Source: Pelagomonas calceolata (Eukaryota; Sar; Pelagophyceae; Pelagomonadales; Pelagomonadaceae). Taken from it: 64,000 nucleotides of DNA. The stretch lies in contig CAKKNE010000003.1 of NCBI GenBank assembly GCA_918797485.1, positions 1,612,001-1,676,000 on the forward strand, read 5' to 3'. Positions 17,813 to 27,816 of the stretch are shown piece after piece (within the stretch, counting starts at the first letter, position 1; the number at the start of each line of letters is the position of its first letter). Position numbers and translations under genes: made by a program. Under the pieces are notes generated by a model. The model searched no databases and was not told the DNA's origin. It saw nothing but the letters and a program-made list of their open reading frames with translations.

Positions 17813-18421
17813 CGTGCTACCTAGGTATGGGTGGCGGGGGCTGCCCTAGGCTGCAGCGACGGCGTGCGTGCGCTAGCCTTGTTGTTGTGACGGCCTCAGC
17901 GGCCGCGACGACGAGTGTGGTTGCTCCTGCGGCTTGTCCGGGCAGCGTCCTGCGGCTGCCGAGCGCTTGCTTTGGGAGATGATGGCGCTACATCGAGAGC
18001 TAGAGCCGAGGCTCAAACGCGCGCGAGGACTCCGTGGCGCGAGGGGTCTCTCGTCATTCGGGGATCCGTCCATCTGTTGCTGACCCCAGGGCAACACTCA
18101 GAAAAAATATTAGTGGCGCGGACGCCGCGCAGCTCGCCGCGCGGACAGGACCTCCGCCGCCGTCGCGCCGCATCTCCCAGCAACGGGGTGCTCGAAGCGT
18201 ATAGGAGACCGTTCACGACGCAATAGCTCCTCAAGGGACCCGTCGCCGACGACCCTATCAAAGTCGACGGACCCGTCGTCTCGTATAGCGTGCTGCCTCG
18301 CAATGAAGTCGTCGGCGACGCCCGCGCATGCCTCCACGCCATTCATCCTCAACGTGTGGTAGAGCTTGCACTCGACGCAGACCGACTCGTGGAGATCGCG
18401 CTTGTGGACGTCTCGGACCGC
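17813..18421. other. 609-bp gap without a confident gene
   Basis: Several short open frames occur on both strands, none with a domain. The region ends in the TPR-family relic. No promoter dyad is seen. Confidence 0.4.
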
Positions 18422-18583
18422 GACGCCACGCTCGGCGATCTCCGCGAGAGCGTGACGACGCTCGAAGAATTGGAACGGACCGCGCGGCGCGTGCTCGGCG
18501 GCGCGCACCCACTCACTTCGGCAATTGAGGAAGCGCTTGGAGGCGCCCGAGCCCAACTCCGCGCCCGCGAGAAGCAGTCGTAA
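18422..18583 (+). pseudogene. C-terminal relic of a MYND/TPR family gene
   Basis: About 53 codons ending at a stop encode DATLGDLRESVTTLEELERT, then RRVLGGAHPLTSAIEEAL and a RAREKQS tail. This is the same last-repeat signature as the intact MYND/TPR gene at 39230-40351, whose end reads ASLDDLHEAVATLES and FGPAHPETQKAQEALKGA. No upstream TPR, zinc finger or start codon could be found in any frame. It is a host gene fragment, possibly left by family expansion. A minus-strand 148-codon frame overlaps it but looks like its shadow. Confidence 0.6.
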
Positions 18584-18605
18584 TAAACCAAAATCTTACG
18601 AGCAC

Positions 18606-19811
18606 TCAGTCCCCCCCGTCGTTCTCCCGCTCGACCTTCGTCCCCAATCTAGTCGACCAGGGGCAGTCCTGCGGGTCCGGCTCCACGACCCCGCCGTCAT
18701 AAACGAGATCAAAGCCCCCGACCGACCGCTCGTCGCCTCGCAACCGCCCTTCCACATCGACAATGTCCAAACAATCATGCAGCATGTCGCACTTCAACTG
18801 ATAGTCCTCCTTCGTATTTGCTGATAGGGACGGCGACGCGTTGACCTCGATGAGCCACGGCTTGAGCTCGTCATCGATCAACACATCATATCCGTACAAC
18901 TCGAAGCAGTGCTTGTCCGCGATCATGACGTGCTGCACCGCTATTAATGAACGTACTACAACTCTTTCAATAGCCAGGAACACGCGGTCGACCGCCGCCA
19001 TCCCGTGCTCGGCAGCTAACAACAGTTTGACAGACCGCAGGTCCTTCTTCCCGCCGCTTCGCGCATCATAATTCTCCGCCGTTTTTTGAATCGCAACATT
19101 AGTTAAATGGACGAAGTTATTGGCGATGTCCGCAGGGTCACTCGAGTACCGCGTGTGCGAGAACCGCGCGAAGCCGCCCCTATACATGTAGGCGACTAAC
19201 GGTGAAAACGATGTAACAAGGACATATAATCGCATATCGAACTTCTTCCCACCGACGAGATAGGGGTTCTCGATATACCTCTGGACGATATACGCCTCCG
19301 GTTCCGCCCTGGGTGGATCCTTGTCGTCCTTGTTTAAGTGTCTGTAAGGATCGGTCCGCCACTCCGAGATTTCGGATAACCTAGAAAACAGGAAGATACC
19401 CCGACCCTGTGCTGACCCAATCGGCTTCATGATCCACACACCTCCCGATCTTTTAAACTCTTCCACGAACATGGCGTACTCCCGCGGCAGCACGAAGGAC
19501 AGAGGCATGAAGTCGTAGGCTTTCGCCTGGTCGACCTGCCCATCTCTCTGCAACCCGCGCTTCATCCTTTTTAAATTTTTAACTAATAAGTCCTTCCGGC
19601 ACAGCTCCCGCCCGTTCCGGAAATGGTTCAACCGCTGGTGCGGTTCCAGATGCATCGTGTCGAACACCTCGTAGACCCACTCGCGCTCGGCCCAGTGAAA
19701 ATCCCAGTCCGTGTCACTGTCGGTCTCCTTCCAGCCGCGCGCCGTCATGACGTCATAAATGGTATTGGCGAAGGACGTCCTAAACTTAATTGTGGGGCGG
19801 CGGCGGGGCAT
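18606..19811 (-). CDS. Tubulin-tyrosine-ligase-like polyglutamylase, TTLL9-like
   Basis: 401 residues from the ATG at 19811. The TTL ATP-grasp fold is evident: IKFRTSFANTIYDVMTARGW near the N-terminus, LPREYAMFVEEF, VWIMKPIGSAQGRGIFLF (nucleotide-binding loop), YIVQRYIENPYLVGGKKFD, RLYVLVTSFSPLVAY, FVHLTNVAIQKTAENYD and PWLIEVNASPSLSANT (metal-binding E and N). Order and length fit TTLL9, which adds glutamate side chains to axonemal tubulin. It supports a flagellate stage or flagellar ancestry. There is no intron. Confidence 0.88.
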   Translation of the reverse strand: MPRRRPTIKFRTSFANTIYDVMTARGWKETDSDTDWDFHWAEREWVYEVFDTMHLEPHQRLNHFRNGRELCRKDLLVKNLKRMKRGLQRDGQVDQAKAYDFMPLSFVLPREYAMFVEEFKRSGGVWIMKPIGSAQGRGIFLFSRLSEISEWRTDPYRHLNKDDKDPPRAEPEAYIVQRYIENPYLVGGKKFDMRLYVLVTSFSPLVAYMYRGGFARFSHTRYSSDPADIANNFVHLTNVAIQKTAENYDARSGGKKDLRSVKLLLAAEHGMAAVDRVFLAIERVVVRSLIAVQHVMIADKHCFELYGYDVLIDDELKPWLIEVNASPSLSANTKEDYQLKCDMLHDCLDIVDVEGRLRGDERSVGGFDLVYDGGVVEPDPQDCPWSTRLGTKVERENDGGD

Positions 19812-20038
19812 CTTGTCGTTGTTTTCGTTATTGTTACGGCGCGGCGGCGGGCGTGCGCGCGGTGGCTGTATGTGCTGTTGGCAGCTTTTTGCTTTGATTG
19901 CTCTGTGTGAGCTTTTTGGACGCAAACGTTGCAAGCGCTGGCTGTGCGACGGCGTTTGGTGACTGCGGGCAGTCCGGCTCGTGCCAAGCCTGTCGCTGTT
20001 GCTCGGGAGCTTGAAAAACCGCGCTGCCGGCCAAGCTA

Positions 20039-20060
20039 GCTAGCGGTGTAAGACACTAGC
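20039..20060. promoter_or_regulatory. GCTAG-dyad promoter element, copy 8
   Basis: GCTAGCGGTG, TAAGA, CACTAGC. It lies between divergent genes, 228 bp from the TTLL9-like ATG and 346 bp from the ATG at 20406. Nothing else is seen in this 594-bp gap. Confidence 0.6.
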
Positions 20061-20405
20061 AGGCAAGTTAACGGCTCGCCCGGCCCGCCCAGCAGTCACG
20101 AGGCCTGAGATCAAAGCCAGGGAAGCATAGAAGAGGTCCAGGAAAACCCCGCGGGGCCCAGCGCTTGAGACAGGCTCTCTGGCCCCAGCGCTGCCAAAGA
20201 GGCTGCCCAGACGCGCGACGTGTCGTAAACGGGGCAGCCGCAGGGCACACTTCACCCCAATAACGCCGCCGAGGCGCACCGGGGACGGGCACCCCGCCAG
20301 CATCAGCCCCAGGCTGCTGCAGTGAGTGAGAGCGCCCAGCGCGGACGCGGCCGACGCGGGGCACCGCTCGCACAAAGACACAAACGACAGCAGACAAAGA
20401 CAAGG

Positions 20406-23400
20406 ATGCCCGTCATCAAGTACAAGACGAAGGAGGAGGAGCTCCAGGCCCGCGTCGACGCCATGGCCAAACCTAAATTCGCGACGAAGGCCGAGGAGGA
20501 GAAAGCAAGGGACGCGCGCGCCGTCGAGCGGGCCAAACGGGCTTCTTTTGATGATGCCAAGGCCACGGAGGAGGAGAAGAGCGAGCCCGAGAAGAAGAGC
20601 GTCGGCTTCCTCGCGTCATTAGATACTGATGGCGACGGGAAAATAAGCGCGTCCGAGATGCTGGCTGGTGGTAGTCGAGCTTTGAGGTCCGCGGGCAGCG
20701 CCGTGTCGTCGTCGATGGCGTCAGCATCGGGCATGGACCTCGATGGCGACGGCGTCGTCACCGCAGCAGAAGTCGCCGAGGCCGCGCGAATCCAAAAGGA
20801 AAAGGCGTACCAGGCGTATCAGGCGACGAGAAATGAGTTAAATACCTGGAATGAACTTAGGAGGTCAGGAGACTATGATGAACTGTTAGATAGGATGGGC
20901 AACAAGCTGTACAGCGTCAAAGATGCGATGTCGAGGCGCCTCGAGAAGCTTGCTAAGGATGACGACAGCTACGGTTCGGAAGAAACGGTCGATGCGCCGC
21001 TGTTCGAGCCCTTGACGAAGCATTTTACGTACCCGAAGGATCGGCCGAAACCCCTCCCAGACCCGGACTTCGCGCTACACATTGGGTACCGAGATGCGAT
21101 CGACAAGGCGAATCGAATGAGGAATGAGAAGCTGAGGAAGGCCGCTATACGCATAACAAGACCCACAGAGAAAGGCCACGACGGCATATTGAGAATAGGT
21201 AGTCGTAGAAGGAGATCAGAGGCGATCTCGCGCCACGAGCTGGGCCGACCGCAAACACCGGGAACGCCCTCCAAACATTTCAAAGGGAGGCACCACTACC
21301 CGAAGGGCGAGGGGGCACCCAGTCCTACGGTTGCCGACCGGTTGAAGAGGGGCGCGTCGAACCTGTTCGACGACGTCCGGAACTTTTCCGCGGGCGGCGT
21401 GATGAAGTCCGGCAAAGGCGCGGCGAGTAACATGATGGGCAAGGTGCAGCGCGTGTCCTTCGACTCCGTCGAATCTTCGCTAGGCAAGGCGGGGTCGTCC
21501 GTCGTCTCGTCGTTCAGCAAAGTGGGCTCGTCTATGAAACACGGCCTGGACGCGGACGGCGACGGCCACCTGTCTGCGGCCGACTTGGCCGGCGCCGCGA
21601 AGCAATCCGCTAAAAACATATTAGGGGGCGCGAAGTCGATGTTCAAGGGCGTCAAGGGCGTCGGAAGTTCGATCAAGAGCGGCCTCGCGCACGGCCTCGA
21701 CGCCGACGGCGACGGCAAGATTGAGCTATCGGACTTCACAAGTAGAGCAAAATCTGGAGCAAAGTCGCTCGTAGCCTTACCAGGTGCCGCGGGGAGAGCG
21801 GTCATGTCCGCGGGAGGGGCCCGGGCGCCGGCACCAGCACCAGTTATGGAGATAGAGTCTCCCGTGAGACCGACGTCGGCCGGTGAATTTTTCCCAAGAC
21901 GGTCCGCCTACTACGTGCGCCAGGCGCCGCCAGGAAGTACGGACGAAGACAAGATGTGGGGCGCGCAGCAAGGTTTGAGGGCGCGCGGTCTACGTAGAAG
22001 ACTGGCGAACGCCGTTCGAGCATTGGCGTCACATGTAGGCAATGATCATGAACAAACGAAGGCAGGGTGGTTGTGGTTCCTGGAAAAGCACGGCGCCTGG
22101 AAGCGCCGGTTCTACGAGTTACATGGGACGTCATTGATCGCCTTCGACGGCCCGCGCCAGTGGCGGCCCAAGGAAGCTCGAGTTGAAAGGAGAAGAATAG
22201 AGTGCGGCTGGGCTGTTTGTCATGCTAAATTAGTAGATGAGATCGCACACCGGAACGCTGGTTTGGCCTTCTTTGCACCTCATAGAGCGCGACAACAGGC
22301 GAAGGAGCCTGATGGATTGGCGTCCGTGTTTCTGTCTGGTATCGAGTCGGAGGCGCCCCTGTCGTTGACGGTCTACGGAAGGGAGGAGAAGGAGGACGTC
22401 GCAGTGTTATTCAGAGCGGAGCGCGACGAAAGTTCCGACAGCTGGGCGGCGGCCATCCGCCAGGCGTGTCTACGGGCGAATTTGAACTGTAAAGAACATA
22501 AAGAACAGGCGGCCGCGTCTCTCTTGCAGGATTTGGCCACGGCCCAGGCGCTGACGGCGCATCGCCGCGATTCTGTGTTCGGTGAATTGGAAAGGAAGGG
22601 TTTATTAGATAGAAGAGGCGTCACGCGCGTCAAGGAGGGGTTTGTCGAGCTGGCGTACTTGCCTCCGGTGACGGCCGTCGATCCGGAAATAAGGCAACGA
22701 GCGGAACAAGCTGAGGTGACGTGGCTCCGGGCCTTCGTGACGCTCGGTGAGGACGCGGCTTTACACATCGGCACGGACGCCGCGGAGGCGAGGTCTCATG
22801 AGCCCCTCATCGTGCTGTCGTTGCGGAACTGCGCCTTTGAAATAGACTTTGAGAGTAGAAAGGGCCATGTGGAGTTGCGATTAAAAACGAGACTAAGGGA
22901 GGTGCGCTTCCGGCCGAAACATAAGGTCGCGCTGGAGGCCTGGCTCACGGCGATGAGGGATGTCCTCGCACAAGCAACGAGAGCGAACGACGTCCCGGGC
23001 GCAACATTGATGGAGTTCCGACCGAGGGATGGCCCGCTCATGGGCAAGGGCGCCGTCGAGAGCGACGCGGCGCTGGCTACGTTGTTACACGCGGCGGACG
23101 ACGTGTTAGACGTATCGTTGGAGGACGTGTTACTATCGAATGAAATGAGGGACGCGTTCCGCTCTTTTCTAGGGGAGAATGATGTCGTGGTGGACACTTG
23201 GCGAAGTGCCGGCGCTTTATTGGATTGCATGCGGAAGCATCGGATTGACATGAGGCACGCTGGTAATAAAGAGATAGAAGCCTCGGCCAAGGCTGCGGAC
23301 ACGGTTGACGAGTTAAGAGACCAGCTGAAACTCGTGTGGTCCCACAAGACGAACGAGTGGAGCAAGGCTGGTTCATTACCTGAGGGAGTGCTGAAAGGAC

Positions 23401-24974
23401 CCTTGCATCGCGAAGCGTGGGAGGCGTTATGTCCTGTCGACCAGTATGGGGATGAGCGCGACGTGGAGGATGTCTTGGTGGAGCCCTCTTATGATGATCT
23501 CTTTGCACAAGTAAGGGCGCAGTGTTATACATACTTGGTGCCGAAACTGGAGACGTTCCGCGACGCGCCGAAGTTCGAGTACGTGGCGCGGCGGTTTTTG
23601 AATTTGACTGAAATAGAGGACCCCGATCCAATAAGTCACGTCGACGACGCTCTGACAGCGCTCCAAGCTCATGGAGACGCGCTCCCGTCAGATGACGAAA
23701 GTTCGTACGACTCGGAGGAGGAGTCGTATTCGGAGTCGTACTCTTCCTCCGAAGACGAGGAGTCTTTAGCGGAATCGTCGTTAGCGAGTGCGCCGCCCGT
23801 CGTACCACCAAAGGAGGTAGATCGGAGCAAACCGCTACCGTTGGGTAGACGTTTAGTACTGTACAACCCCGTGCCCTGGACCCTGACCAAACCAGACAAG
23901 GGCGCGCCCATCGCGCGCACATCAAAGAAGGACCACCAGACGCCCAAGAAAGGCAACGTCGTCAAGGGTGAAGTGTATGTGACTTTGGGCGACGGCGTGA
24001 ATGAAATCGGTCGAGGCGGGGATTGCGCCGTCGTGCTGCACACGGACGCGCGGTGCTCAAGGGTCCATGGGAGGTTCGAGGTCGAGCCGCACCCTCATGC
24101 AAGAGAAAATTGTCCTACTTGTCAGTTCGATCGGTCGAGCGTCGACGCGTGCCGGAAGTTCTGCGACGAGTGCCGGTGTTTTATATGTAAGAAGCCTGCG
24201 AGATTATGTAGCGACTGGTCCGCGCACTGCCTCGCCGCGTCCACCTCAATCCAGAGTCAGCAACGGCGCAAACTTTATGAACGGCGTCGTATCAAGAACG
24301 GCGAGCCGAAGTTTGAAGAAACGTTAACGGCTCGATGTTTTTATGTGGATCTCGGCTCGTCACGAGGCACGTTGGTGAACGGCAGTCTGGCGCGAGGTCG
24401 CGTGCCGCTGCGACCCGGGGACTCTATCAAGATTGGCCATACCTCATTAACGTTCGCGATCCAACAAGCCGGCGCGGCGAAGCCTTTGCGCTGCGAGCCC
24501 GACTCCGAGTCGTCCGATGATGATAGTGAACCGAAGAAGAAGCCGAGCCTGCTCAAGGACATGATGCGTTCCACCCTGTCGGGCATCACGGCGAAGAAGG
24601 AGCTCGGCATCGACAGTGACCAGCAGGATATCGACCTGAAGAAGGCCGAGAGGGACACGACGGCGCTCGAAGGCGTGGGCAGCAAGGACGAGCGCATGAA
24701 GCGCTTGAACGCGATGCGGTCGAAGACGCAGTCGGCCGCGGAGCGGCGCGAATCTACGAAACACATGGGCGACATGGGGGGCCGGTCATCAAGTCCGGAC
24801 GTGCACAAGCTCGCCAAAAAAAGGGCGAACTCGCCGATGGACGAGCTCATGTCTTCTAGGCACGCGACCCAAGAGGACGAGAACTCCTTCGGGTCCCAGG
24901 GCAAGGAGCACTCGGGTTTGGGCTTTCTCAAGAAGGCCGAGAAGAAGAAGAGCTTCAAGTGGGGGAGCAAGTAA
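20406..24974 (+). CDS. EF-hand / PH / RGS-like / FHA scaffold protein
   Basis: 1522 residues in one exon from the ATG at 20406. Four canonical EF-hand loops are visible: DTDGDGKISASEM (about 73), DLDGDGVVTAAEV (111), DADGDGHLSAADL (382) and DADGDGKIELSDF (432). A PH domain starts near 552 (WLWFLEKHGAWKRRFYELHG), and a second PH-like fold spans about 742-855. Residues about 900-1075 resemble an RGS fold (SLEDVLLSNEMRDAFRSFL). A C-terminal FHA domain (about 1191-1352) has EIGRGGDCAVV, CSRVHGRF and DLGSSRGTLVNG, but is split by a cysteine-rich insertion (CPTCQF, CDECRCFICKKPARLC). The architecture suggests calcium- and lipid-regulated signalling that reads phosphothreonine; this is inference. 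Confidence 0.85.
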   Translation: MPVIKYKTKEEELQARVDAMAKPKFATKAEEEKARDARAVERAKRASFDDAKATEEEKSEPEKKSVGFLASLDTDGDGKISASEMLAGGSRALRSAGSAVSSSMASASGMDLDGDGVVTAAEVAEAARIQKEKAYQAYQATRNELNTWNELRRSGDYDELLDRMGNKLYSVKDAMSRRLEKLAKDDDSYGSEETVDAPLFEPLTKHFTYPKDRPKPLPDPDFALHIGYRDAIDKANRMRNEKLRKAAIRITRPTEKGHDGILRIGSRRRRSEAISRHELGRPQTPGTPSKHFKGRHHYPKGEGAPSPTVADRLKRGASNLFDDVRNFSAGGVMKSGKGAASNMMGKVQRVSFDSVESSLGKAGSSVVSSFSKVGSSMKHGLDADGDGHLSAADLAGAAKQSAKNILGGAKSMFKGVKGVGSSIKSGLAHGLDADGDGKIELSDFTSRAKSGAKSLVALPGAAGRAVMSAGGARAPAPAPVMEIESPVRPTSAGEFFPRRSAYYVRQAPPGSTDEDKMWGAQQGLRARGLRRRLANAVRALASHVGNDHEQTKAGWLWFLEKHGAWKRRFYELHGTSLIAFDGPRQWRPKEARVERRRIECGWAVCHAKLVDEIAHRNAGLAFFAPHRARQQAKEPDGLASVFLSGIESEAPLSLTVYGREEKEDVAVLFRAERDESSDSWAAAIRQACLRANLNCKEHKEQAAASLLQDLATAQALTAHRRDSVFGELERKGLLDRRGVTRVKEGFVELAYLPPVTAVDPEIRQRAEQAEVTWLRAFVTLGEDAALHIGTDAAEARSHEPLIVLSLRNCAFEIDFESRKGHVELRLKTRLREVRFRPKHKVALEAWLTAMRDVLAQATRANDVPGATLMEFRPRDGPLMGKGAVESDAALATLLHAADDVLDVSLEDVLLSNEMRDAFRSFLGENDVVVDTWRSAGALLDCMRKHRIDMRHAGNKEIEASAKAADTVDELRDQLKLVWSHKTNEWSKAGSLPEGVLKGPLHREAWEALCPVDQYGDERDVEDVLVEPSYDDLFAQVRAQCYTYLVPKLETFRDAPKFEYVARRFLNLTEIEDPDPISHVDDALTALQAHGDALPSDDESSYDSEEESYSESYSSSEDEESLAESSLASAPPVVPPKEVDRSKPLPLGRRLVLYNPVPWTLTKPDKGAPIARTSKKDHQTPKKGNVVKGEVYVTLGDGVNEIGRGGDCAVVLHTDARCSRVHGRFEVEPHPHARENCPTCQFDRSSVDACRKFCDECRCFICKKPARLCSDWSAHCLAASTSIQSQQRRKLYERRRIKNGEPKFEETLTARCFYVDLGSSRGTLVNGSLARGRVPLRPGDSIKIGHTSLTFAIQQAGAAKPLRCEPDSESSDDDSEPKKKPSLLKDMMRSTLSGITAKKELGIDSDQQDIDLKKAERDTTALEGVGSKDERMKRLNAMRSKTQSAAERRESTKHMGDMGGRSSSPDVHKLAKKRANSPMDELMSSRHATQEDENSFGSQGKEHSGLGFLKKAEKKKSFKWGSK

Positions 24975-25013
24975 TCATATGTTAGTGTGTTACTACGCCT
25001 ATGCTACGAGGGC

Positions 25014-25689
25014 CTAGTGAATCTTCGGCTTCGGCGGCTCCGTGACCAGCCCCTGGGCCACAATCCAGCAGATCGATTCGATGGCGAGCATGGCGCAGAA
25101 GGGCGTCACCGAGCCCTTGTTCTCCATGGCCGGGTTGTTCTTCTTGTTCGTCCAGTGCCTGCGCGGACACAGCAAAATGTCACGGCGCCTTCGACTGACT
25201 GAGTGATGGCCACCCAGCCCCGTACGCCTCCATCAGGTCGTTCATGGGCAGGAAGACCTTGATAGTCCATATGTTTCCAAGGACGTAGAGGGTTCCGAGT
25301 GTCTTAGCAAGTGTCGTCTTGCCGCCCGTGAGAGCCACGGCTATCTTCGTGAGGGCAATAATTCCGATAAACGTGCCCCAGCCGTTCGCCGTGCACTCCA
25401 TGCGGTCCGAGTGCGTCTCCGACGTGCCCAGCGGCCTGTGCGTGCGAACGGTGAGTCTGCTTCCGCCATCGACGAGACGCGAGGCACGCACACGCCGTAC
25501 CACCACGATTGCAAATATTCTTCATCTGGCATGATGACCTTGCCCGTCATGAAGTTGTCGCGGATGCCTGTGAATATAACAGTCGGCAAATCAGCGCATA
25601 ACAGTGATTGCTGCGCTGCTGGATCTACCTCCAAGAAAGAAAAAAAGGGCTTGGACCGCGACTATACCATAGGCAGTAGCGTGCGGCAT
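25014..25689 (-). CDS. Four-exon small membrane protein, function unknown
   Basis: Exons on the minus strand are 25629-25689, 25492-25567, 25214-25435 and 25014-25158. The introns are 61, 56 and 55 bp, all GT-AG, and join in frame to give 167 residues. Hydrophobic segments include TAYGIVAVQALFFFLGG, NGWGTFIGIIALTKIAVAL, TLGTLYVLGNIWTIKVFL and FCAMLAIESICWIVAQGL, so about four membrane helices. The N-terminus lacks a plastid motif. I do not recognise the family. The second intron (25436-25491) begins GTGCGTGC, ends GCACGCACAG and contains CGTCGATGGC, so it looks introner-derived. Confidence 0.78.
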
Positions 25690-25889
25690 GGTACCAAAAC
25701 GATCGATGGCAGCAGCGGATGGACAGTTGCGTGGCGCGTGGCGGAACAGCGCGCAGCTCTTCTGGGCAGCCCTGCCTCTGCCTCTCCAACAGCCTTCTCC
25801 GGCACGCCAATACCCGAGAAGCTGTGCCGTAGGAAGACTCGTCGCAACGACTGCCCGTGACCAGTGGGCGAGAGAAGTCAAGGAAACCT

Positions 25890-25913
25890 GCTAGCGGCCT
25901 GAAAGACACTAGC
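25890..25913. promoter_or_regulatory. GCTAG-dyad promoter element, copy 9
   Basis: GCTAGCGGCCTGAA, AGA, CACTAGC. It lies between divergent starts, 201 bp from the ATG at 25689 and 107 bp from the ATG at 26020. Confidence 0.6.
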
Positions 25914-26019
25914 AAGCCAAGCCAGCAGGCTTTGGAGATGAGTTGCTGAACGCTATCACGCATACTAGCATAAATCATTGGCACTCCTGAATTTGCAAGC
26001 GCACAGCCGTGCAGCAGCG

Positions 26020-27603
26020 ATGACAGCACTCAGCAGCAGCCGAGCGCCCCTCGACAACGACGACGTCGAGCCGCTGGGCCTGTCGCTGCTCGAATTGGAG
26101 GAGGAAGAAACGACGGACCACGTCATCGGCGACTTGACCATAACGCTGCGCGGCTACCCGCGGAGCAGCGGCCAGACGCTGCAGTGCACGGGCGAGACGA
26201 CGTGGCGCGGCGGCGACCTCCTGGCGCGGCACCTGTGGCGGCGCCGCGCGACGACGGCCTCCGTGGTCGAGGTCGGCAGCGGGCTGGGCCTCGTGGCGCT
26301 GGCCGCGAAACGGCTCGGCGTCGCGCCGGTCGTCGTCGCGACGGACGGCGACGACCGCGCCCTGGATAAATTGAGGAGAAATTGCGGGCGCGAGGTCGCG
26401 GTCGAGCGGCTGCGCTGGGGCGATTCTGAGGATGTACGCCGCGTCCTCGCCCACGCGAAAACCGGCTTCTCCCTGGTCCTCGGCGCCGACGTCGCCTACA
26501 CGGCGGAGGCCGTGGCGCCGCTGGCGCGGACGTGCCGCGCGTTACTGGCGCCCGGCGGTCAAGTGATTATCGCCTACACGCGGCGCCACGTCGATGCCAA
26601 CGAAGTTCTCGAGGCCTTCGCGGACGAGGGGCTCGTGATGAGGCGCGACGCTTTGTCAGATGACGAGAGGGAAGATGCTGGCGATCGGGTGTGGTACTTT
26701 TCATTGGTGGAGCCCCCTTCATTCGAGTCGTCGGAGGACGAGGAGGAGGAGCCCTGGGCCTTCGATGTCGAGCAAGCGGCTGAATCACTAGCGTCGGAGG
26801 GCTACGCGGTCGTCGAGAACGCGACGCGCGGCCTCGCCCGTACGTTGAGGAGGGAAGTCCTGAGCCTCGCGGAGCACTCCTTGCTAAGAGCGTCGCCGAA
26901 CGCGCTGCGCACGTCGACCGGAAGGGAAGTCAGGGCCAAGACGAACGTCGAGGAGCTCCAGATCCATATTCGGGGCGCGCCGATTCTAGATGACGCGGCG
27001 GTTGTTGCCGCCCGGAACCTCTGCCCGGCGCTCAGAGACTTTGGGAGCAGCGAAGCAAGGGTCCTCGGCTCGAAACTATCATCAAAACTCGGCGCTTCAC
27101 TAAGAGTGGACGAGGTCAAGGCCGCGGTGCACGGCGCCGGCGGCTGCTTTCCCGCGCATCTGGACACGACGGACGCGACGGGCCGCTGCGTGACGGGTAT
27201 TTTGTACCTGGCGGCCGCCGACGTGGCGGGCGGCGAGCTCCGAATCTACCCGTCGTCGGGCGGCCCGCCCGTCGACGTCGCGCCGTCGCTGGATACGCTC
27301 GTGCTGTTTTCTTCTACCACAACTTTACATCGGACGCTGCCTCTGAAACGCGGTTCGAGGCCGCTTGTGTCGTTCTGGTTTTCATCTACAAAACCTCTGT
27401 TGGCGGACCGGACGGCTTCCAATAAGCTGGTCAAGCTCCTGCACGCCGGCGACTACGCCCGGTCCTTCCGCGACGCGTTTACGGTGGACGGCGCGGTCGA
27501 GGACGCGCTGGCCCTCGACGCGGCGGCGAACGCGGCCGCCGAGGCCGCGCTTTCTGATGATGAGCGGGCGACGCTCGAGGCGTGGCGGCGGCGGCTGGCG
27601 TGA
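26020..27603 (+). CDS. Fusion of a METTL-type methyltransferase and a 2OG-Fe(II) oxygenase
   Basis: 527 residues from the ATG at 26020, single exon. Residues about 10-240 are a seven-beta-strand methyltransferase of the family-16 (METTL21/EEF2KMT) type: ETTWRGGDLLARHL, SAM motif I VVEVGSGLGLVALAAKRLG, ATDGDD, and LVLGADVAYTAEAVAPL. An acidic linker (EDEEEEPW) follows. Residues about 260-475 are a PHD-type prolyl-hydroxylase fold with FPAHLDTTD (H and D iron ligands), VTGILYLAAADVAGGELRIY, TTLHRTLP (distal H) and SRPLVSFW (R for 2-oxoglutarate). A protein that both methylates and hydroxylates, perhaps the same target, is implied but not proved. Confidence 0.88.
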   Translation: MTALSSSRAPLDNDDVEPLGLSLLELEEEETTDHVIGDLTITLRGYPRSSGQTLQCTGETTWRGGDLLARHLWRRRATTASVVEVGSGLGLVALAAKRLGVAPVVVATDGDDRALDKLRRNCGREVAVERLRWGDSEDVRRVLAHAKTGFSLVLGADVAYTAEAVAPLARTCRALLAPGGQVIIAYTRRHVDANEVLEAFADEGLVMRRDALSDDEREDAGDRVWYFSLVEPPSFESSEDEEEEPWAFDVEQAAESLASEGYAVVENATRGLARTLRREVLSLAEHSLLRASPNALRTSTGREVRAKTNVEELQIHIRGAPILDDAAVVAARNLCPALRDFGSSEARVLGSKLSSKLGASLRVDEVKAAVHGAGGCFPAHLDTTDATGRCVTGILYLAAADVAGGELRIYPSSGGPPVDVAPSLDTLVLFSSTTTLHRTLPLKRGSRPLVSFWFSSTKPLLADRTASNKLVKLLHAGDYARSFRDAFTVDGAVEDALALDAAANAAAEAALSDDERATLEAWRRRLA

Positions 27604-27676
27604 TGGTTGTGTAATGTTGTTGAAGTTGTCGAAACACCTGCCCAACACCGTTTTTCAACCGAATTCGGAAAAAAAA

Positions 27677-27700
27677 GCTAGCGGCCTTCAGACACTCTAG
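27677..27700. promoter_or_regulatory. GCTAG-dyad promoter element, copy 10
   Basis: GCTAGCGGCCTTC, AGACACTC, TAG. It is 117 bp upstream of the ankyrin gene start. The right half is slightly degenerate. Confidence 0.5.
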
Positions 27701-27816
27701 AAAGCAGCTGCCGGTTGGCGCACGCACACGAAGCTCGCACGCGTGCAGCGACCAAAACAGGGGCTTCGGGCTGCCTATTTACGCCCACCGGCTGCTTGCC
27801 GCACCGGCGGTCAAAA

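Noticed and set aside
18110-18556. 148-codon minus-strand frame beginning MGSGASKR with a myristoylation-like start
   Set aside because: It overlaps the plus-strand TPR-family tail, which matches a known family and the intact gene at 39230. The minus frame looks like its mirror in GC-rich sequence.
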